Origin: Fomes fomentarius
Lineage: Eukaryota; Basidiomycota; Agaricomycetes; Polyporales; Polyporaceae
DNA: 64,000 nt
Reading direction: 5' to 3'
NCBI GenBank assembly: GCA_022606135.1
Contig: JABYQN010000001.1
Location: 4,278,001 to 4,342,000 of the forward strand
Below are positions 1-12,200 of the stretch, one piece after another. The position numbers were made by a program, and so were the translations under genes. The notes below the pieces were generated by a model, which did not search any database, was not told where the DNA came from, and saw only the letters and a program-made list of their open reading frames with translations. Every line of letters starts with the position of its first letter. The stretch's first letter is position 1.

Positions 1-3000
1 ACAGGTACTATCTCCGGTGATATCTCAGAAGCCCTTGAGTTTCCCCTACCTTCGGGGCGCTTCCACCGTTCCACACATACAACCTTGCCGGGCTCATAGG
101 CGACAACCTTCCTTGGCATCTGTCACCGTATTGACATTCATCTCCTCGTGGCCTTACTGCGTCCGGGAACATTGTGCGGGCAGACACTCTCGCTATATGT
201 GGACGCGCCACTCCGCTCTTCCAAGCTCTCATTTGTCCACCCGTATCTTCCACCGCTATAGATATCCAACTCCCTGCGCGTACCAGTGTCGAGCGCGGCT
301 TCCTCATCCACTCGTGGTGATGCCTTTCCCATGTCCACCTTCTCCGCAACGCCGCCCAGGCGCCCCAGCCCCCAACCCTACGGCCAATACCCCGACCTAT
401 CCACGCCTCGTATCGAGCGCAGGATTGAACTTTCTTTGACTCCGTGTGCGCTCGGATGTATGCACGGCCTCGGGCATGCTTCTCAATCTCCGCTACTGCG
501 GCTCGCTGCCTAATCCTCAGCCTCGATACGCACGGGGCTGCGGCTGCTCGCGGCAGCGACGCCGCGTTCCGACATCCTATAGTATCCGTGTATCCGCGGC
601 GTTTCCGTCTCATCTGCTCATTCAGGCTTTCCGCTGCGCGCGCAAGAGGAGTAAGCACAAGTCCCGTTAACTGCTTACGACTAGTTGTTAGGGTTCTGAC
701 CTTTTGTGGGACCAGTTACCCACCACGCGGCTGGTCTCGTGACCTTCGACTTACGGCTGCGTTTTCCGAATCCCAAGGGCCGACCAAGCGAGAACACGTT
801 GCAGACCACGCGTGGCGTGTATTGCCCCCATCGTTCTCGTGTGGCTCCGCGCGGCGTGTGCGCTGTACTCTCCAAATGGGGCCAGCAGGGAATGAGCTCA
901 GACGTCAGGCCACACACACGCGGTGAAGGCTTGGTGTCGAGCTTGAGGGCAATCGCGGCATCTCTTTCCCCTTTGCGGGTCATGGGCGACCGGTTATATG
1001 GATGTATTTGCCAATACGCTTCTTGTTCCTTGCACGATGCGGGGCAGGGGCACCTTCGAATTCCAAGCATACGTTTCTGGATATGATCCGGCGATTGCGA
1101 TCCATGCAACCGTGACATCCAACTGAAGCTCCCTTCCAGGTTCTATCGATCGCAAGCACTCACAGCGTTTGTGACGTACCTCGATATCCGACTTCACGTC
1201 TGGATGTGCACCTGACGCTCGGCGGGTGATCCATTCTCAACTATGGCGCTATCCAGGCGCTATCTCAAGCATATGGATTTATGGAAACCCCAGTAAGCGC
1301 CCACGGGGTCGCTGGATGTTCGATGGTGAATTTGACTGACTGTGGCCACCGACCATGGAATAAGCGAAAACACAACAAAGCCTTCATCCGCTCTGCGCGA
1401 TCTCGAGTGGTGCTCCGCTCGGCGATCGCCTAGGGTACTCTATCGGAATCCAATCCAATCCATCGCGCATCATCTCTCACCCAGCGGGCGCGGGACGCCG
1501 GAGACTGAGGTAAGTTCGAAACGCACCCAAGTTCTATCGATCGCGGCCATGCGCATCGTTCGCGTGGACCACGAAGAGACGGCACATTCGCCCGTGGGTG
1601 TCCGTGCATACTGACACCCCGCTCCTTACACATCCTTACCTCATCCCACATGAATGCTACGGCCGGCGCGACCTTCCGTCTCCCATCCCACTGCCCAGGC
1701 TGCAGATCTAATCGTGCTGCCGATGTCCCGGACCCGGATACGATTCCGGATTCGGGAATTTAGTGGCCTGATGCGGTGTCACTTTAGTGGTCAAGTGAGC
1801 GATTCCAACAGCTGTCAGGCCTGAGTAGGCAGTGCGATTCGGCGATCGCTTACGGATAACGCGTGCGGTTGTCAAGGTCAACTTCAAGAACGTCATCCGC
1901 TCGAAAGTCGTAGGGCGATGACGGACAATGACTAGGCTTGGGTTTCGAGAAGGAACAGGAGGCGAGTAGAATGATCGAGAGCTAACACAAATACGCATAG
2001 GGACCGTGGACGAGTCAGCAATCCGTATACATGCTGATCATCGAGTCCACAAGAGCTATCCAGGACACACGGGCTACGAAGCCGCGGACGGACAGCAGTG
2101 AAAGAAGACCCGGCCGCCGAAGCATGGGGCCACCTTGTTCGACCGTCGACGCCTACGAGGGGCGGCCTATGCTAAGGCCGACCGCATGTATGCGCAGTGT
2201 GCGCAGCCTCGGGACGAGGTGTGCGTTTCGCGGTCATAAGTCTATGCTGATGCGTCGATGCGGATAGACTTTTGTCTACCACGATCGACGCGGGCCCGGC
2301 ACAGACAGACAGTGCTTCCGACAGGCCTCGTTTCGAACTGCGGATTCCGAATGCGAGCGAGGCGGTTGGAACGCGGCAACACATACCTCTGGACACCGGA
2401 CAGCCATGGGCTCGTACGTACGCGAAACCTCCAGTAGGAGTCTGGTAGGACTGTCCATGGCGAGCCGCGACGCAGTGTAGCGGCAGTGCTACGCTTGTGG
2501 GGGTAAGGTGGTAGGGGTGCACGACTACTGCTGCTGCGGGTCAGTAAGCATGTCAAGTCTGGGTTCACCTGCACCGCCGCTCTAGCAGCAATCCTTCGAA
2601 CGGGCATCCACCTCAGGTCGGGTCGAGGCCCCGGGAGGAAGAAGACGTCCGGAATTCCGAATGGGGCTGCTAACGCCATCGGTCCCAAACGAATGAAAAA
2701 CCAAGATATCACACGCGGGGGCGATGACACAGAAACCGTATTCATATTGGCACGCACTGCGCCCGGCGGGGGTGCGGAGACTGACCACATGAGTGTGGTG
2801 CGCTGATGCCCAACGATGCCTTGCTAACACCAGGACCCAGACACCGCGGACTCCGATGACGGGTCACTGACTCACTCGGGGAGAGGTGGGGCCGTCGACG
2901 TCGACTCCAACGCTCGAGGCCTCCATTGAATTCTCGGTGGTTCAGATTCAGACGCACACTCCAGGGCCCAGGACAGGATAGGGAATGACATCGATTCCAG

Positions 3001-3848
3001 GAGAACGTACTGGACAACTCCATACTGAGGACATCGGTGTCATAGGTGGGTGGGTGGATGGGAAGGGAGGGAGGGGTGTATGTACGCGAGATATCGTACT
3101 GTACTTTTGGTGGTGGTTCGTCGTAGCCGTGGCTGCGGGGTGTAACGTTGAGCGGGGTCGTGACCGATCATAACAATAAACGAGATAATAACGGAGCAAG
3201 AAGAGAGACGACAACGATGACGACGACGATGACGATGATGGATGTGGTGGTGGACCATACTGGAACAACAATGTAAGAGACAGGCCTAGCACCACCGGGG
3301 GACCGGCATCTGAAAAGCACTCGAACGAATAAAAGTTGAAACCAGCGTAAGAATATCAAGAGAAGAAGTAAGGGATGGGGATGATCATTAGCGGGGGGTG
3401 GGGGTAGGAGAGCAGGGACATCCGGGGCACAGTCGGTCTCGACAAGGATATGTGAGTGTCGAGAGGCACAAGAGAGTAATGAACAGAGAGGAGAGGAGAA
3501 AAGAGACCAGGGAGATCGAGAGACAGAGGGGAGATAGCATTATACAGTGGCGGACGGAGGAGAGGGAGAGGAAAAACCGAGGCACACAACATGCGTATGT
3601 ACGCAGCAGGAACTATGTGAACACGTGGAGACAGTAACGACACTCGGGGCTATGTACTACTGAAAACATGACAGAGGTTGAACGGAGACCGAGACCGCGA
3701 GACACAAGTAACAACAGCTGATTAGCTTATTATGTACGCCGCTTTACGCGCGATGTACCTGTACTTTTGTCGTGAGCAGGCAGGAACGATCGATGGGCGG
3801 TGGGGGACTTCTATGTGCAGAAGAATAAGGATGGCCGACCCCGGACCG
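1..3848. other. Region without a supported gene
   Basis: GC-rich, mixed-composition DNA. Open frames on both strands are short, lack recognisable domains and do not join through plausible introns. A GAY-type microsatellite lies near 3208-3243 and a strongly purine-rich plus-strand tract runs from about 3461 to 3582. The last part lies downstream of the Sfp1-like gene and probably includes its 3' untranslated region and terminator. I see no transposase, reverse transcriptase or other mobile-element signature here. Confidence 0.5.
3208..3243. repeat. Trinucleotide microsatellite (GAC/GAT)n
   Basis: Imperfect tandem trinucleotides alternating GAC and GAT with one AAC interruption. It lies outside any supported coding region, so it is a simple-sequence repeat rather than an acidic protein tract. 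Confidence 0.85.
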
Positions 3849-6090
3849 CTAATGCTGCATGGGCATCGAATATTGCCCCGGCTGCGACGGTGCCGAGTAC
3901 TGCTGCGAGTACTGGCCAGGCTGGTAAGAATAGTTGGGTGGACTCGACAGGGCATTTTGGTACGACGGCGGGTGCGCGAACGCAGCCTGAGCCGCGGCGT
4001 GATTGAACGCAGACGCACTCTGCTGCGACGGTGTTCTTGGCACAGGGGTGCTGCTATTCGACGAGGACATCGAGTTGGACGCGGAGTGCGAGGGCGTGGT
4101 ATGCCGCGACTTGTTGTGCTGGAGGCACTCGTGCTGCCCGCTTGCGAGCAGCGCCAGGCCGATGGCACCATGGTCGCCGGAGTGCTGGTAGTGGTACCCT
4201 GTGTAGCATACAACCATGAGTTGGCGACTCGAGTAGTGAAAAGAGAAAGAGACTTACGAAGTCCATTCATGTTCTTGTATCGGCGCTGGCAATCGCCAAC
4301 TCCACACGCGTACGGCCTCAGCCGCCTTTCCGCCTCTTTCTCGACCTCCCGCAGCTCCGCATCACTCAACGTCACCTCACCGTCGACAGCGCCGTTCTCG
4401 CCCGCAGCCTTCGCCTTCTCACTGCGCTTGCTCGCGAGGAGCTCCTGCAGGTGCTCGAGATCCTTGGGGGGCGCGAAATTGCACGAACCGTGCGTCATGT
4501 GGTACTTGAGCCCGTTCGCCTGCTTGTACGACTTGTTACAATTTGGCTTCGGGCACTTGAACGGCTTGGAGAGGAGCAGGGACGATGCAGGTCGCGACAG
4601 CGTCGTCGATGCACGCGGCGTCGAGGTAGCACTGGAAGTTGCGGCGGCGCTCGATGTGGACGCGCCCGTATTTGAGGAGGAAGCCAATGCGTTCGGAGCT
4701 ACGTTCCTGTATCCAGTGCTAGATCCGCCCGGGATCGGCGACGCAACGCGCGAGGATGCGGGGGTGCTATCTGGAGTGTTACCCGCGCTGTTGCTGAGAA
4801 GCAGAGCAGTGGGCGCGCATACAGCCTGCCCGTTCTGACCGTTCATCGGCCCAAGGCTCATGGCGAACATAGCGTTCGGTCCCGAGCCGAGTGGTGCGGC
4901 GCCAGGGAGGAGACTAGAATAGTCAGAGTATCCGGCGTAGGCGTTGAACGCGTCCTCAGCGCGCGCCGCGGAACCCGAAGAGCCAGCACCCACACTTGAG
5001 CGGAAGCCGCCGAGCGCAGAGGAGTGGTGCGTGCGAGAGGGCAGGACAGTCGTGGTCTCAAATGCTGATATAGGTGAGGCGGGCTGGCTGGCATGCGGGG
5101 AAGGGGCGGCCGAGTACGTGGGCGACTGGTAACCTGAGAGGGGCGTGGACACGGGCGTGTCGGGAGGCGAAGGCGCTCCGGACGACGGGGCGCTCGTGCT
5201 TTGGTCAACATCGAGCTCCATGTCGTCCGGATCGAAACCTTGATACGACATAGACTGTTGCTGCGACTGAGCACGTGAGGCTTGCTGCTGATTAGATGTC
5301 GACGGGCCGCCACAAGTCTCCGAGTAGTAAGATGCCGCATTCTGAGGACTAGATGTTGGTGGGAGGGCAGCAGTCGTGGGCGGAAGGTTCTGTTGCGGTG
5401 CATAGGGATCGATCACCACTACATGGCACTCCTCGAAATGGTCGACAAGGGCGTGGAGGTCGGTGAGGTTGAGGCCGCAGCAGGTGTAGTCGCGGCACTA
5501 TGATATAAAGTGAGCTTACCAATCTATCCGTATCCGCAAAGCACAACTCACAAGCTCGTCTTGCCTCTCAATTGTTGCGAGTGCGTTGACTATGGATCCA
5601 CGGTCGCTCTCTATTGACGAAGACATCTTGCCGAACTTGAACTCGTTCGGGCTAGAGATTATAATATGGAATCAGTTTTTGCTCACTTATGTCGCAGAAT
5701 ATGCAAGAAGGATACGGAGAATGGAGAGGAGGGTTGAGAAGTGTCAGCAGACTCGACGCGTACACCCAAAGGTCTCCCGCCAATCATAGCTTGTGGACGA
5801 AACAACATATTCCTTCCTATCCTCCTGACCATCCCACACCATCCTCCATTCCAAAGCGCATACAATGAGGGAGGTACTCACTCTAATGGGCCAAGGAGCT
5901 GGCCCGGAGACATGCCTGGGTAGAAACGGCTGCCATACGAGCCGGAGCGGAATGAAAGGGGTGATCCAAGGAGATGCCTGGTTAATGAGGACGCGGTGAA
6001 GGAACCGTTTTGGCCGGTGAAGGAGCCAGAACCCATGGGAAAGTCCTGAGAGTCTGCCGAATGGAAGGAGATGGGCTGAGCAGTCGCCAT
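3849..6090 (-). CDS. SFP1: Sfp1-like C2H2 zinc-finger transcriptional regulator
   Basis: Probable nuclear transcription factor related to fungal Sfp1, which controls ribosome-biogenesis and growth genes. Five exons fit in phase: 6090-5882, 5824-5687, 5651-5552, 5497-4258 and 4198-3849, giving about 678 residues. Exons 3-4 join a conserved N-terminal block (ATIERQDEL, then CRDYTCCGLNLTDLHALV and HFEECHVVV). Two C2H2 fingers lie near residues 463-485 and 545-568, each C-x4-C-x12-H-x3-H with NGLKYH or NGLRYH; the last intron cuts the second finger. Between the blocks is a long Ser/Pro/Ala-rich region with SP and TP sites, as expected for a phosphoregulated factor. The Ala-, Gln- and Tyr-rich tail ends at 3849. 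The first ATG at 6090 has a pyrimidine-rich leader. Intron 2 would be only 35 bases, and the intron 1 acceptor has an alternative three bases further on. Family membership is seen; target genes are inferred from yeast. Confidence 0.8.
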
Positions 6091-6193
6091 GTTGGGAAAT
6101 GGGGATGCTACTGTGTGGAATGTGGAGGAGTGCTCGTGCGAAGGGTCGTTAGCAGGGTAGCTGTAGATATACAGAGTGCGCGATGCGAGAGAT

Positions 6194-6203
6194 GTCTATA
6201 TAG
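6194..6203 (-). promoter_or_regulatory. TATA-like element upstream of the Sfp1-like gene
   Basis: On the minus strand a CT-rich run is followed by TATATAG about 105 bases before the ATG at 6090. TATA plus a pyrimidine-rich stretch is a common fungal core-promoter layout. No transcript start is visible, so this is a position-based guess. Confidence 0.35.
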
Positions 6204-6240
6204 AGAGAGAAGAGGGGAAGTCTAGAGAGGGAGAGGACTC

Positions 6241-9200
6241 GAGCGGAGCACAGAGCGAACGACGAGGGGGTTGTGAGATCGGTCTAGTGCGACTCGCGCA
6301 TCCGTAATATAGCTCCATCCAACCGGCTCCCATGTCCCTCCCAAATCAGGGCTGCAACCTCAGCGCCCAGGCGTCAAACACGACCAAGCATGCCTTACCA
6401 GACGCCGCTCCAACGGAACGGAGGCGCTGCCATCCGGTTCGGCACTGCCCAGCTCCCGAAAGGCGCGCAGCCTCAGCTCGCTGTTCCGCCCGGCCGACGC
6501 AGAGTTCGCGAGGCGGTACTCCTGCCACACCTCTGTCCACTCTCCCCCCGCCCGACTGACTGTTGCCGCCTCCAGGCCGCCGCGTGTCCCCAGCCTCGAC
6601 CGCCCTCTGTACCGCCCCGCGCCATCCTCGCCCGTCGCGTTGCTGTGCATCTACACTGCCATCCCGATGCCCCGCCCCCGTCACGTCCATCCTTGTCCTA
6701 GGCGGCTCACAGCCCCGCGACACAATAGGGACTCGGAGGCAGCCCCTGCGATCCGCCCGCGGGAGCCGCTTCAGCTTTCATTGTCCGCCTGTGGTTCCCA
6801 GAGCATGCACACCTCCACCGCGCTACCGTTCTCCCTTCGTGATCACCCCTCGCGCGCACGGGGCGTGCGCACCCCGGCTCTCCGGCCCTGCTCCCGACGC
6901 GCCGCTCCCAGGCTGATGGAGATGAGGATCGTTCGACGCGTTTGGGCCTCCCCAACTTGTCCCCAACGCTCTTCGAGTCAGCTCAGTGGCTCCGCCTCCC
7001 AAGCCTGCTATTTCGTGCTAGTGCACGCCTGTGTGTGGGCGTGATTGTCGATCCGAGCGTGTGCCGCCCCAGCCTCTTTGTGCTGCATGCATCTCGCCGT
7101 CCCGCCGCGTGAGACTCTGAGCTCCCATGTCCATGCCGTGCCAGCGGCGCATGCATTTCTCTTGGGTGCATCTCGCCCAGCTTGGCGACCGGGCTCCATT
7201 CGTGCACATGTATCTCGCAGTATACTTAGTATACTTACCGTACCTCCTGGCTGTCGCAGTCGGAGTCGGGCAGGCGTGCCCACTACCCAGTCACTGGCCC
7301 TGCTCGGCCGGTACAACCTCGCGAGTTCGCATCTATCGCAGTCTGCATCTGCGCCATCGTATCCGATGCGGCAGATCCGCCTCGTCATGGCATCGAAGTT
7401 GCGCATCTGTCCCATATACATCTCCATCGCGCGCTAACGTGCGCAACTGTCACCTTCCACATTGCCATGTGAATCGATCGTGTCGTGTAGCCACTGTAAC
7501 TATGTACTCACGAGTCGCGACACCATCTGCATCGAGTACTAGTATAGGTAGGAGGAAGTCGGCGTATTGTGCCTCGGAAGGACCTCCGGATCTGAGTACT
7601 GAGTGATCCATGAACTAACTCCCGGGGTCCGTGGCTCACCAGACTTCGCGTATCCATTCCATTTCCAAGTTCCGACTCCACAGTCGCCCCCGCCGCCCAC
7701 TTGATTGGAATGAATTGAAATGTCAACACGTATTGATATCACACTCTTGCCGATCTCGAGATGCACGCTGCACGCTGCACGTCCTTTGTTGCTCGCAGAT
7801 CAGCGAGTGCGAGATGCGACTCGGTGACACGGTCCCATCGTGCCTGTTTGCGATCACCCGTTTCCAGCCTCGACTACTCGAGCTCCTCCCGCGTCGACGT
7901 GATTCGTATGGTAGACTCATGCTTGGCACATGCCAGTGGCTACGGTACTTGGTTACGGACGATGGTCTGACGTCAGTCAAGTTTCAACGCTTTGCCACAT
8001 GCCTGTGGCGCAATTCGTATATACAGGTCAGTGCCATACCAGAGTTGGTGAAGTGAGTATGAGTATCTGCAGGTTGACGTACATATGAGTATACGGATAG
8101 CCTATAATGAAGTGACTCGAATGTCGCGATCACACATGTTCAAAGTACTCACGGCTGCGGTGTCGGACGTCCTTAGTCCTCAACGTCAACCTTGAACCCA
8201 ATAATCGCCAGCGCTCAGTCGTCCACCTTGAAAAACCCCGCGCTCCGTCGTGCGTGGACCAAATACCACGTCAGTCTCAGCCATAACTTCTCAGTACATA
8301 CTCCACACCGACAGATGCCAGCCCGAGACGGCCCCGACCGTTACAAAAGTTAACTCGATGGATCGCGAGGACCTGATGACTGAACGCTGAACGTTGGTAC
8401 TTTGAAGGCTGAACGTTGAACACCGTGGACTAACATGCTGTAACACGCGGCAGTACCGCTCCCGTCACCTCGTCAGCGAACTCGCGAAGCATGCCCTCTC
8501 GCGTCCGCGAGGCGGGCTTCGCGAGTTCGCATGCCGTCACTCGCGCTGTGTACTTTTACCAGCTGTACGTACTACGTATATCGCCGGAAAACGTTTCCCC
8601 CAGCCCGCGCTCGACTTCACCGTGCACCGTACCACCGTACAGGCTGCGCCAGGTGCTCGGGAGCCTGAGATTCGAAAGGGACGCTGTGACAGACACGTAC
8701 GCGTACGCGTACGTATTCGCCACGGCTCCTTCTGCCAGGGCCCAGGTGTGTTCTTCATATCAGCTCGACGGTGGCTGGAAGTTGTTGTTGAGTGCTTGCT
8801 GATCGATGTCGTCCAGGCCAGGCTCCTTCGTGGGTGCTCCTTCGAGCGGGCCATGAGGACGGCAACATGATAATTTCCGCCCAGTACTAGTACAAGGGTA
8901 GGGACAACAAAGGATACTAGCGAGTCTTTCTGATGTCATGGTGAGTAGTAGTGACTCCCCAGTGTCTTCGCCTTACTTCTCGATGCCCTCGAGCTCCCAG
9001 GACTCATATCAGCTGGTCAGGGCATCAATGAATGCACGCCAATCCCAGGAGTCGAGTGTACATGTGTCCAGTGCATGGACCCTGTTCATGACGATCACGG
9101 AGCTAAACGGGTTCCTGACGGTACTCACCCTGCCAGGTTTTCTCCAGATGCATTGTTCTCTGCTGCCAGTGCGGGGAACCAACTCCTATTCCCTCGACTG

Positions 9201-12200
9201 TCAAGCCGAAGCCGGGCACTGTTCGCAATACGACTCGCGACTCGTGGGTTCGTCCGATCCACTACTACCTCTCTCGTCAAAGTCTGATGATGAACGGAGA
9301 TCGAAGCCCCCGAACGTGGCCTTCCTATACTATGCACGATCTTCCCCGGACTTTGCGCCAGGGAAGTAGTGCGTGGGAGCGAATGGCACCTTGCGCGACC
9401 AAGGTTCGGTTACTCAACACCACCAGGACCCTCGCTCATTCCCGAGTACTTCCGGGCAAGTACGACGAGCTCTTCTATTTCGGAGAGGGACCGTCCCCGA
9501 CTCGAGGATCTCCAACGCAGAATTAGAGGGGCTCGCTCTCTGCTAGCGTCTGAACTCTATCAGCCAATCCCATTCGAAAGCTAACGCTTACGGTCGATTT
9601 GGCGTTACGACGCGACTCGGGGTGCCAGCTCTCGCTCGCGAGCAGAGAGCCGACGCCACGCCGGGAAGCGCAGGCTCTCCAAAAAGCACATAGCAATCCC
9701 GGATTCGTCTGCGGAAGTACGCCGTGTGTCGAGTCGCGTTGGCTACGCTCCCACGTCAATGGTGTCAGTACATAATGAACAATGAATAATGGGCGTGCAC
9801 GGTCCATATATAAGGTGAGTACTACACACATACTTACGGCAGCTTCTATGAGATGGGCCTTCTTGCTGCCGTTGTCGCATAATGCAGGCAGCGGCGTGGA
9901 GCTCGTGCTGCAGTTAGCACGCAGCTGACGGCCCGCGTCGGGCGTGGCGTCTCCCCCCGGGCCCTCTCTCATCCTTGTCCGCGTTGAACGCGCCCCGCGC
10001 TTAACATGGTTGCTTTGTGGGCTGCGCGAATCCGCGAGTCACCGACGACTGACGACAGTACTTACTAGTGACACCTAACACTTACTGCGCTACTCGGGCC
10101 CCCAACCGAACACATGGTAGATGCCGACACCGACCCCGCCTCTAGCCAACTCAATCAGTGCCCAGGCTTCCACAGCAGCAAGGTTCGCGCGCAAACCCCC
10201 TCCCCTGGCTACCGATACTATCATCTGGCTTACGGACGCCCCGCCCTACAAGGTTCACTGTTAGGTGAGCGGGTGAAGAGCGCGCACAGCTTGCGGCGCC
10301 CCGCCCTGGTGCCTTCGCGCGTCTGGGTTTTGGGTTTGAGTTGGGCATGACTTCTGAGCTTGTCAGCGGCCACTATATAGAACTGGGCACTAGCCTTTGA
10401 GATTTCCGAATCGTGACCTATACATGGGTGTTTTCGGGCGGCGAGTGTGCGCTCGCGGCTCTATCGTAATCGATGCGGCAGTCGGTGACGTCGTGTTGCG
10501 CTTGAGCTTGAGCGATCGCTGCATGGGTCTTCGCGCGTCTGCCACCCTTGTTCTCTCCCGCGCGAGGCGCGAGTGCGTACGTCTTCCTGTGTTCTTCGTG
10601 AAACACTGTGTTTTGAAACAGTCAAAGTCGCTGTCTCTGTGCTCCTCGGGTCCTCGCCTCGCCAACATCGCAACATCTGAGCATCCGGATTCATCGAGAT
10701 TGGATATCGGTTGATGCCGGGCCCTGATGGCGCTCTCGCTTATGTCAATCTGACACTCGGTGGGGCCGGCCTTCCCCTCTTGGGCCTCGGGTATACGAAG
10801 CGAATGTCCCTGATCGAGATTCCATGTGTGCGTGGCGGGAGCGAATCGGATCGCTATCTTTGGTGTGATGGCTGCGGCGCCCCGTAGAGCTGAGTTCTGC
10901 CTGAGTCTGAATTGATGGTTCTCCACCAACTTGGCTCTTCCCAATTGCCACTCATACCGTTCGCCGCTGGTCTCTCTACTATTAGAACTCGCGCATTCAT
11001 CTCCAACAGGCTCAACGACCGAGACCGTCAATGTCACCACAGTCCAGACGTGATGCGCCCGGCCACTTACCAAAGAGACCGGTGGGCACACGCTGCTGGA
11101 GAACATCCGCGACCGCACACAGCCCTCCTCTCACGTCAGACTCGACCTTCCAAGCTCAACGCCAACCTGAAGGTCCGCAAGGTTCCCGTCTTCTCACGAA
11201 GAGCCACACATACCTCGCGTCCCACCGTCCGCACAATGTTAGCTAGAGTTGCAAGCCAACCTAGCACCGAACTCAGAACCAGTGGCACCGATGCCGTGGC
11301 CGTCTTGCATCGAACGCTACCTGGCCGGATACAACTCGGTAGGTAAGTCCCAGCCAGGCTATGCGTGGCGTGGGCCTCGGAGCGCGCATGCACATGTCTC
11401 TACCACACGACGACAGTCAAGCTCGCTAGTCTATCAGGACCTGCTGCACCGTGTCCTTGTACTCATGACAGCCCGTTCTGTCGATCCGGATGCCGCACCG
11501 CCGCCTGTCTCCACGCCCGCAGCGCGCCCACGAATTGACCGGATGCCGATATCGGGATACTGTCGACGGCGGTGCGCGAATCCTAGGTTGACTAGGCTGT
11601 GCTCCTGGCTGACCCGCGGCGTCGCGTCTTGACGCGTACTTACACGCACGCCTTGACATGACGTCAACAGCCACCTCCCCACTGAAAGCTCCGGATCCCG
11701 AGAAGGCGCGCCCTACGTCATAGCCCCCGCGCCATTTCAATATCGTGGACGTCAAGCGGAACGCCGCCTCAGCCGTCGCCGCCGCCGTCCGCGTGCGCAA
11801 ATTCCCGACGGCCTCCTCCCGACGCGCGCTTCGCATCCCCTTTTCGGCCGCTCCTGTCACGTCATATTCTACGAGTCGCCCCGAGCGCTTGTTCCGGCCT
11901 CGGGTGTACTCGGCGAGCCGACCCTCCGATGCAGTACAACGACGTGCCTTTTGCTGACTGAGGAGCTCGCTACACCAGCACTGCTGCACATACGCACGGC
12001 TTATGGCTATCATCTCACCCGGAGCGCGACGCCTCTTGGCAAGATTTCGCGATGTTCTTGTGTGGCATAGGTGTTCTTGGAGTACCATCTTTGGGGCCGC
12101 ACCCGCCCGAGGGCCGGGTGTGGGCAACTTGCTGTACTCATTCACGTCTTGGAGGTTTGAATGTGACGAATGGATTGCATTGTTCAGCATTTCAAAACAA

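Noticed and set aside
3461..3582. Purine-rich tract as a possible coding region or regulatory RNA
   Set aside because: Only low-complexity Glu/Arg reading and no structure; most likely downstream flank of the Sfp1-like gene.
3732..4838. 368-codon plus-strand open frame
   Set aside because: Antisense shadow of the Sfp1-like coding exons; the minus strand carries the zinc fingers.
1420..10520. Three GCGATCGC palindromes
   Set aside because: Too few and too scattered for a functional repeat; compatible with chance in GC-rich DNA.
10390..11118. 242-codon minus-strand open frame
   Set aside because: Basic, low-information sequence overlapping open frames on the other strand; no join to flanking exons.
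11426..12190. 254-codon minus-strand open frame
   Set aside because: No domain, hydrophobic pattern or conserved motif; other frames here are also open, as expected in GC-rich DNA.
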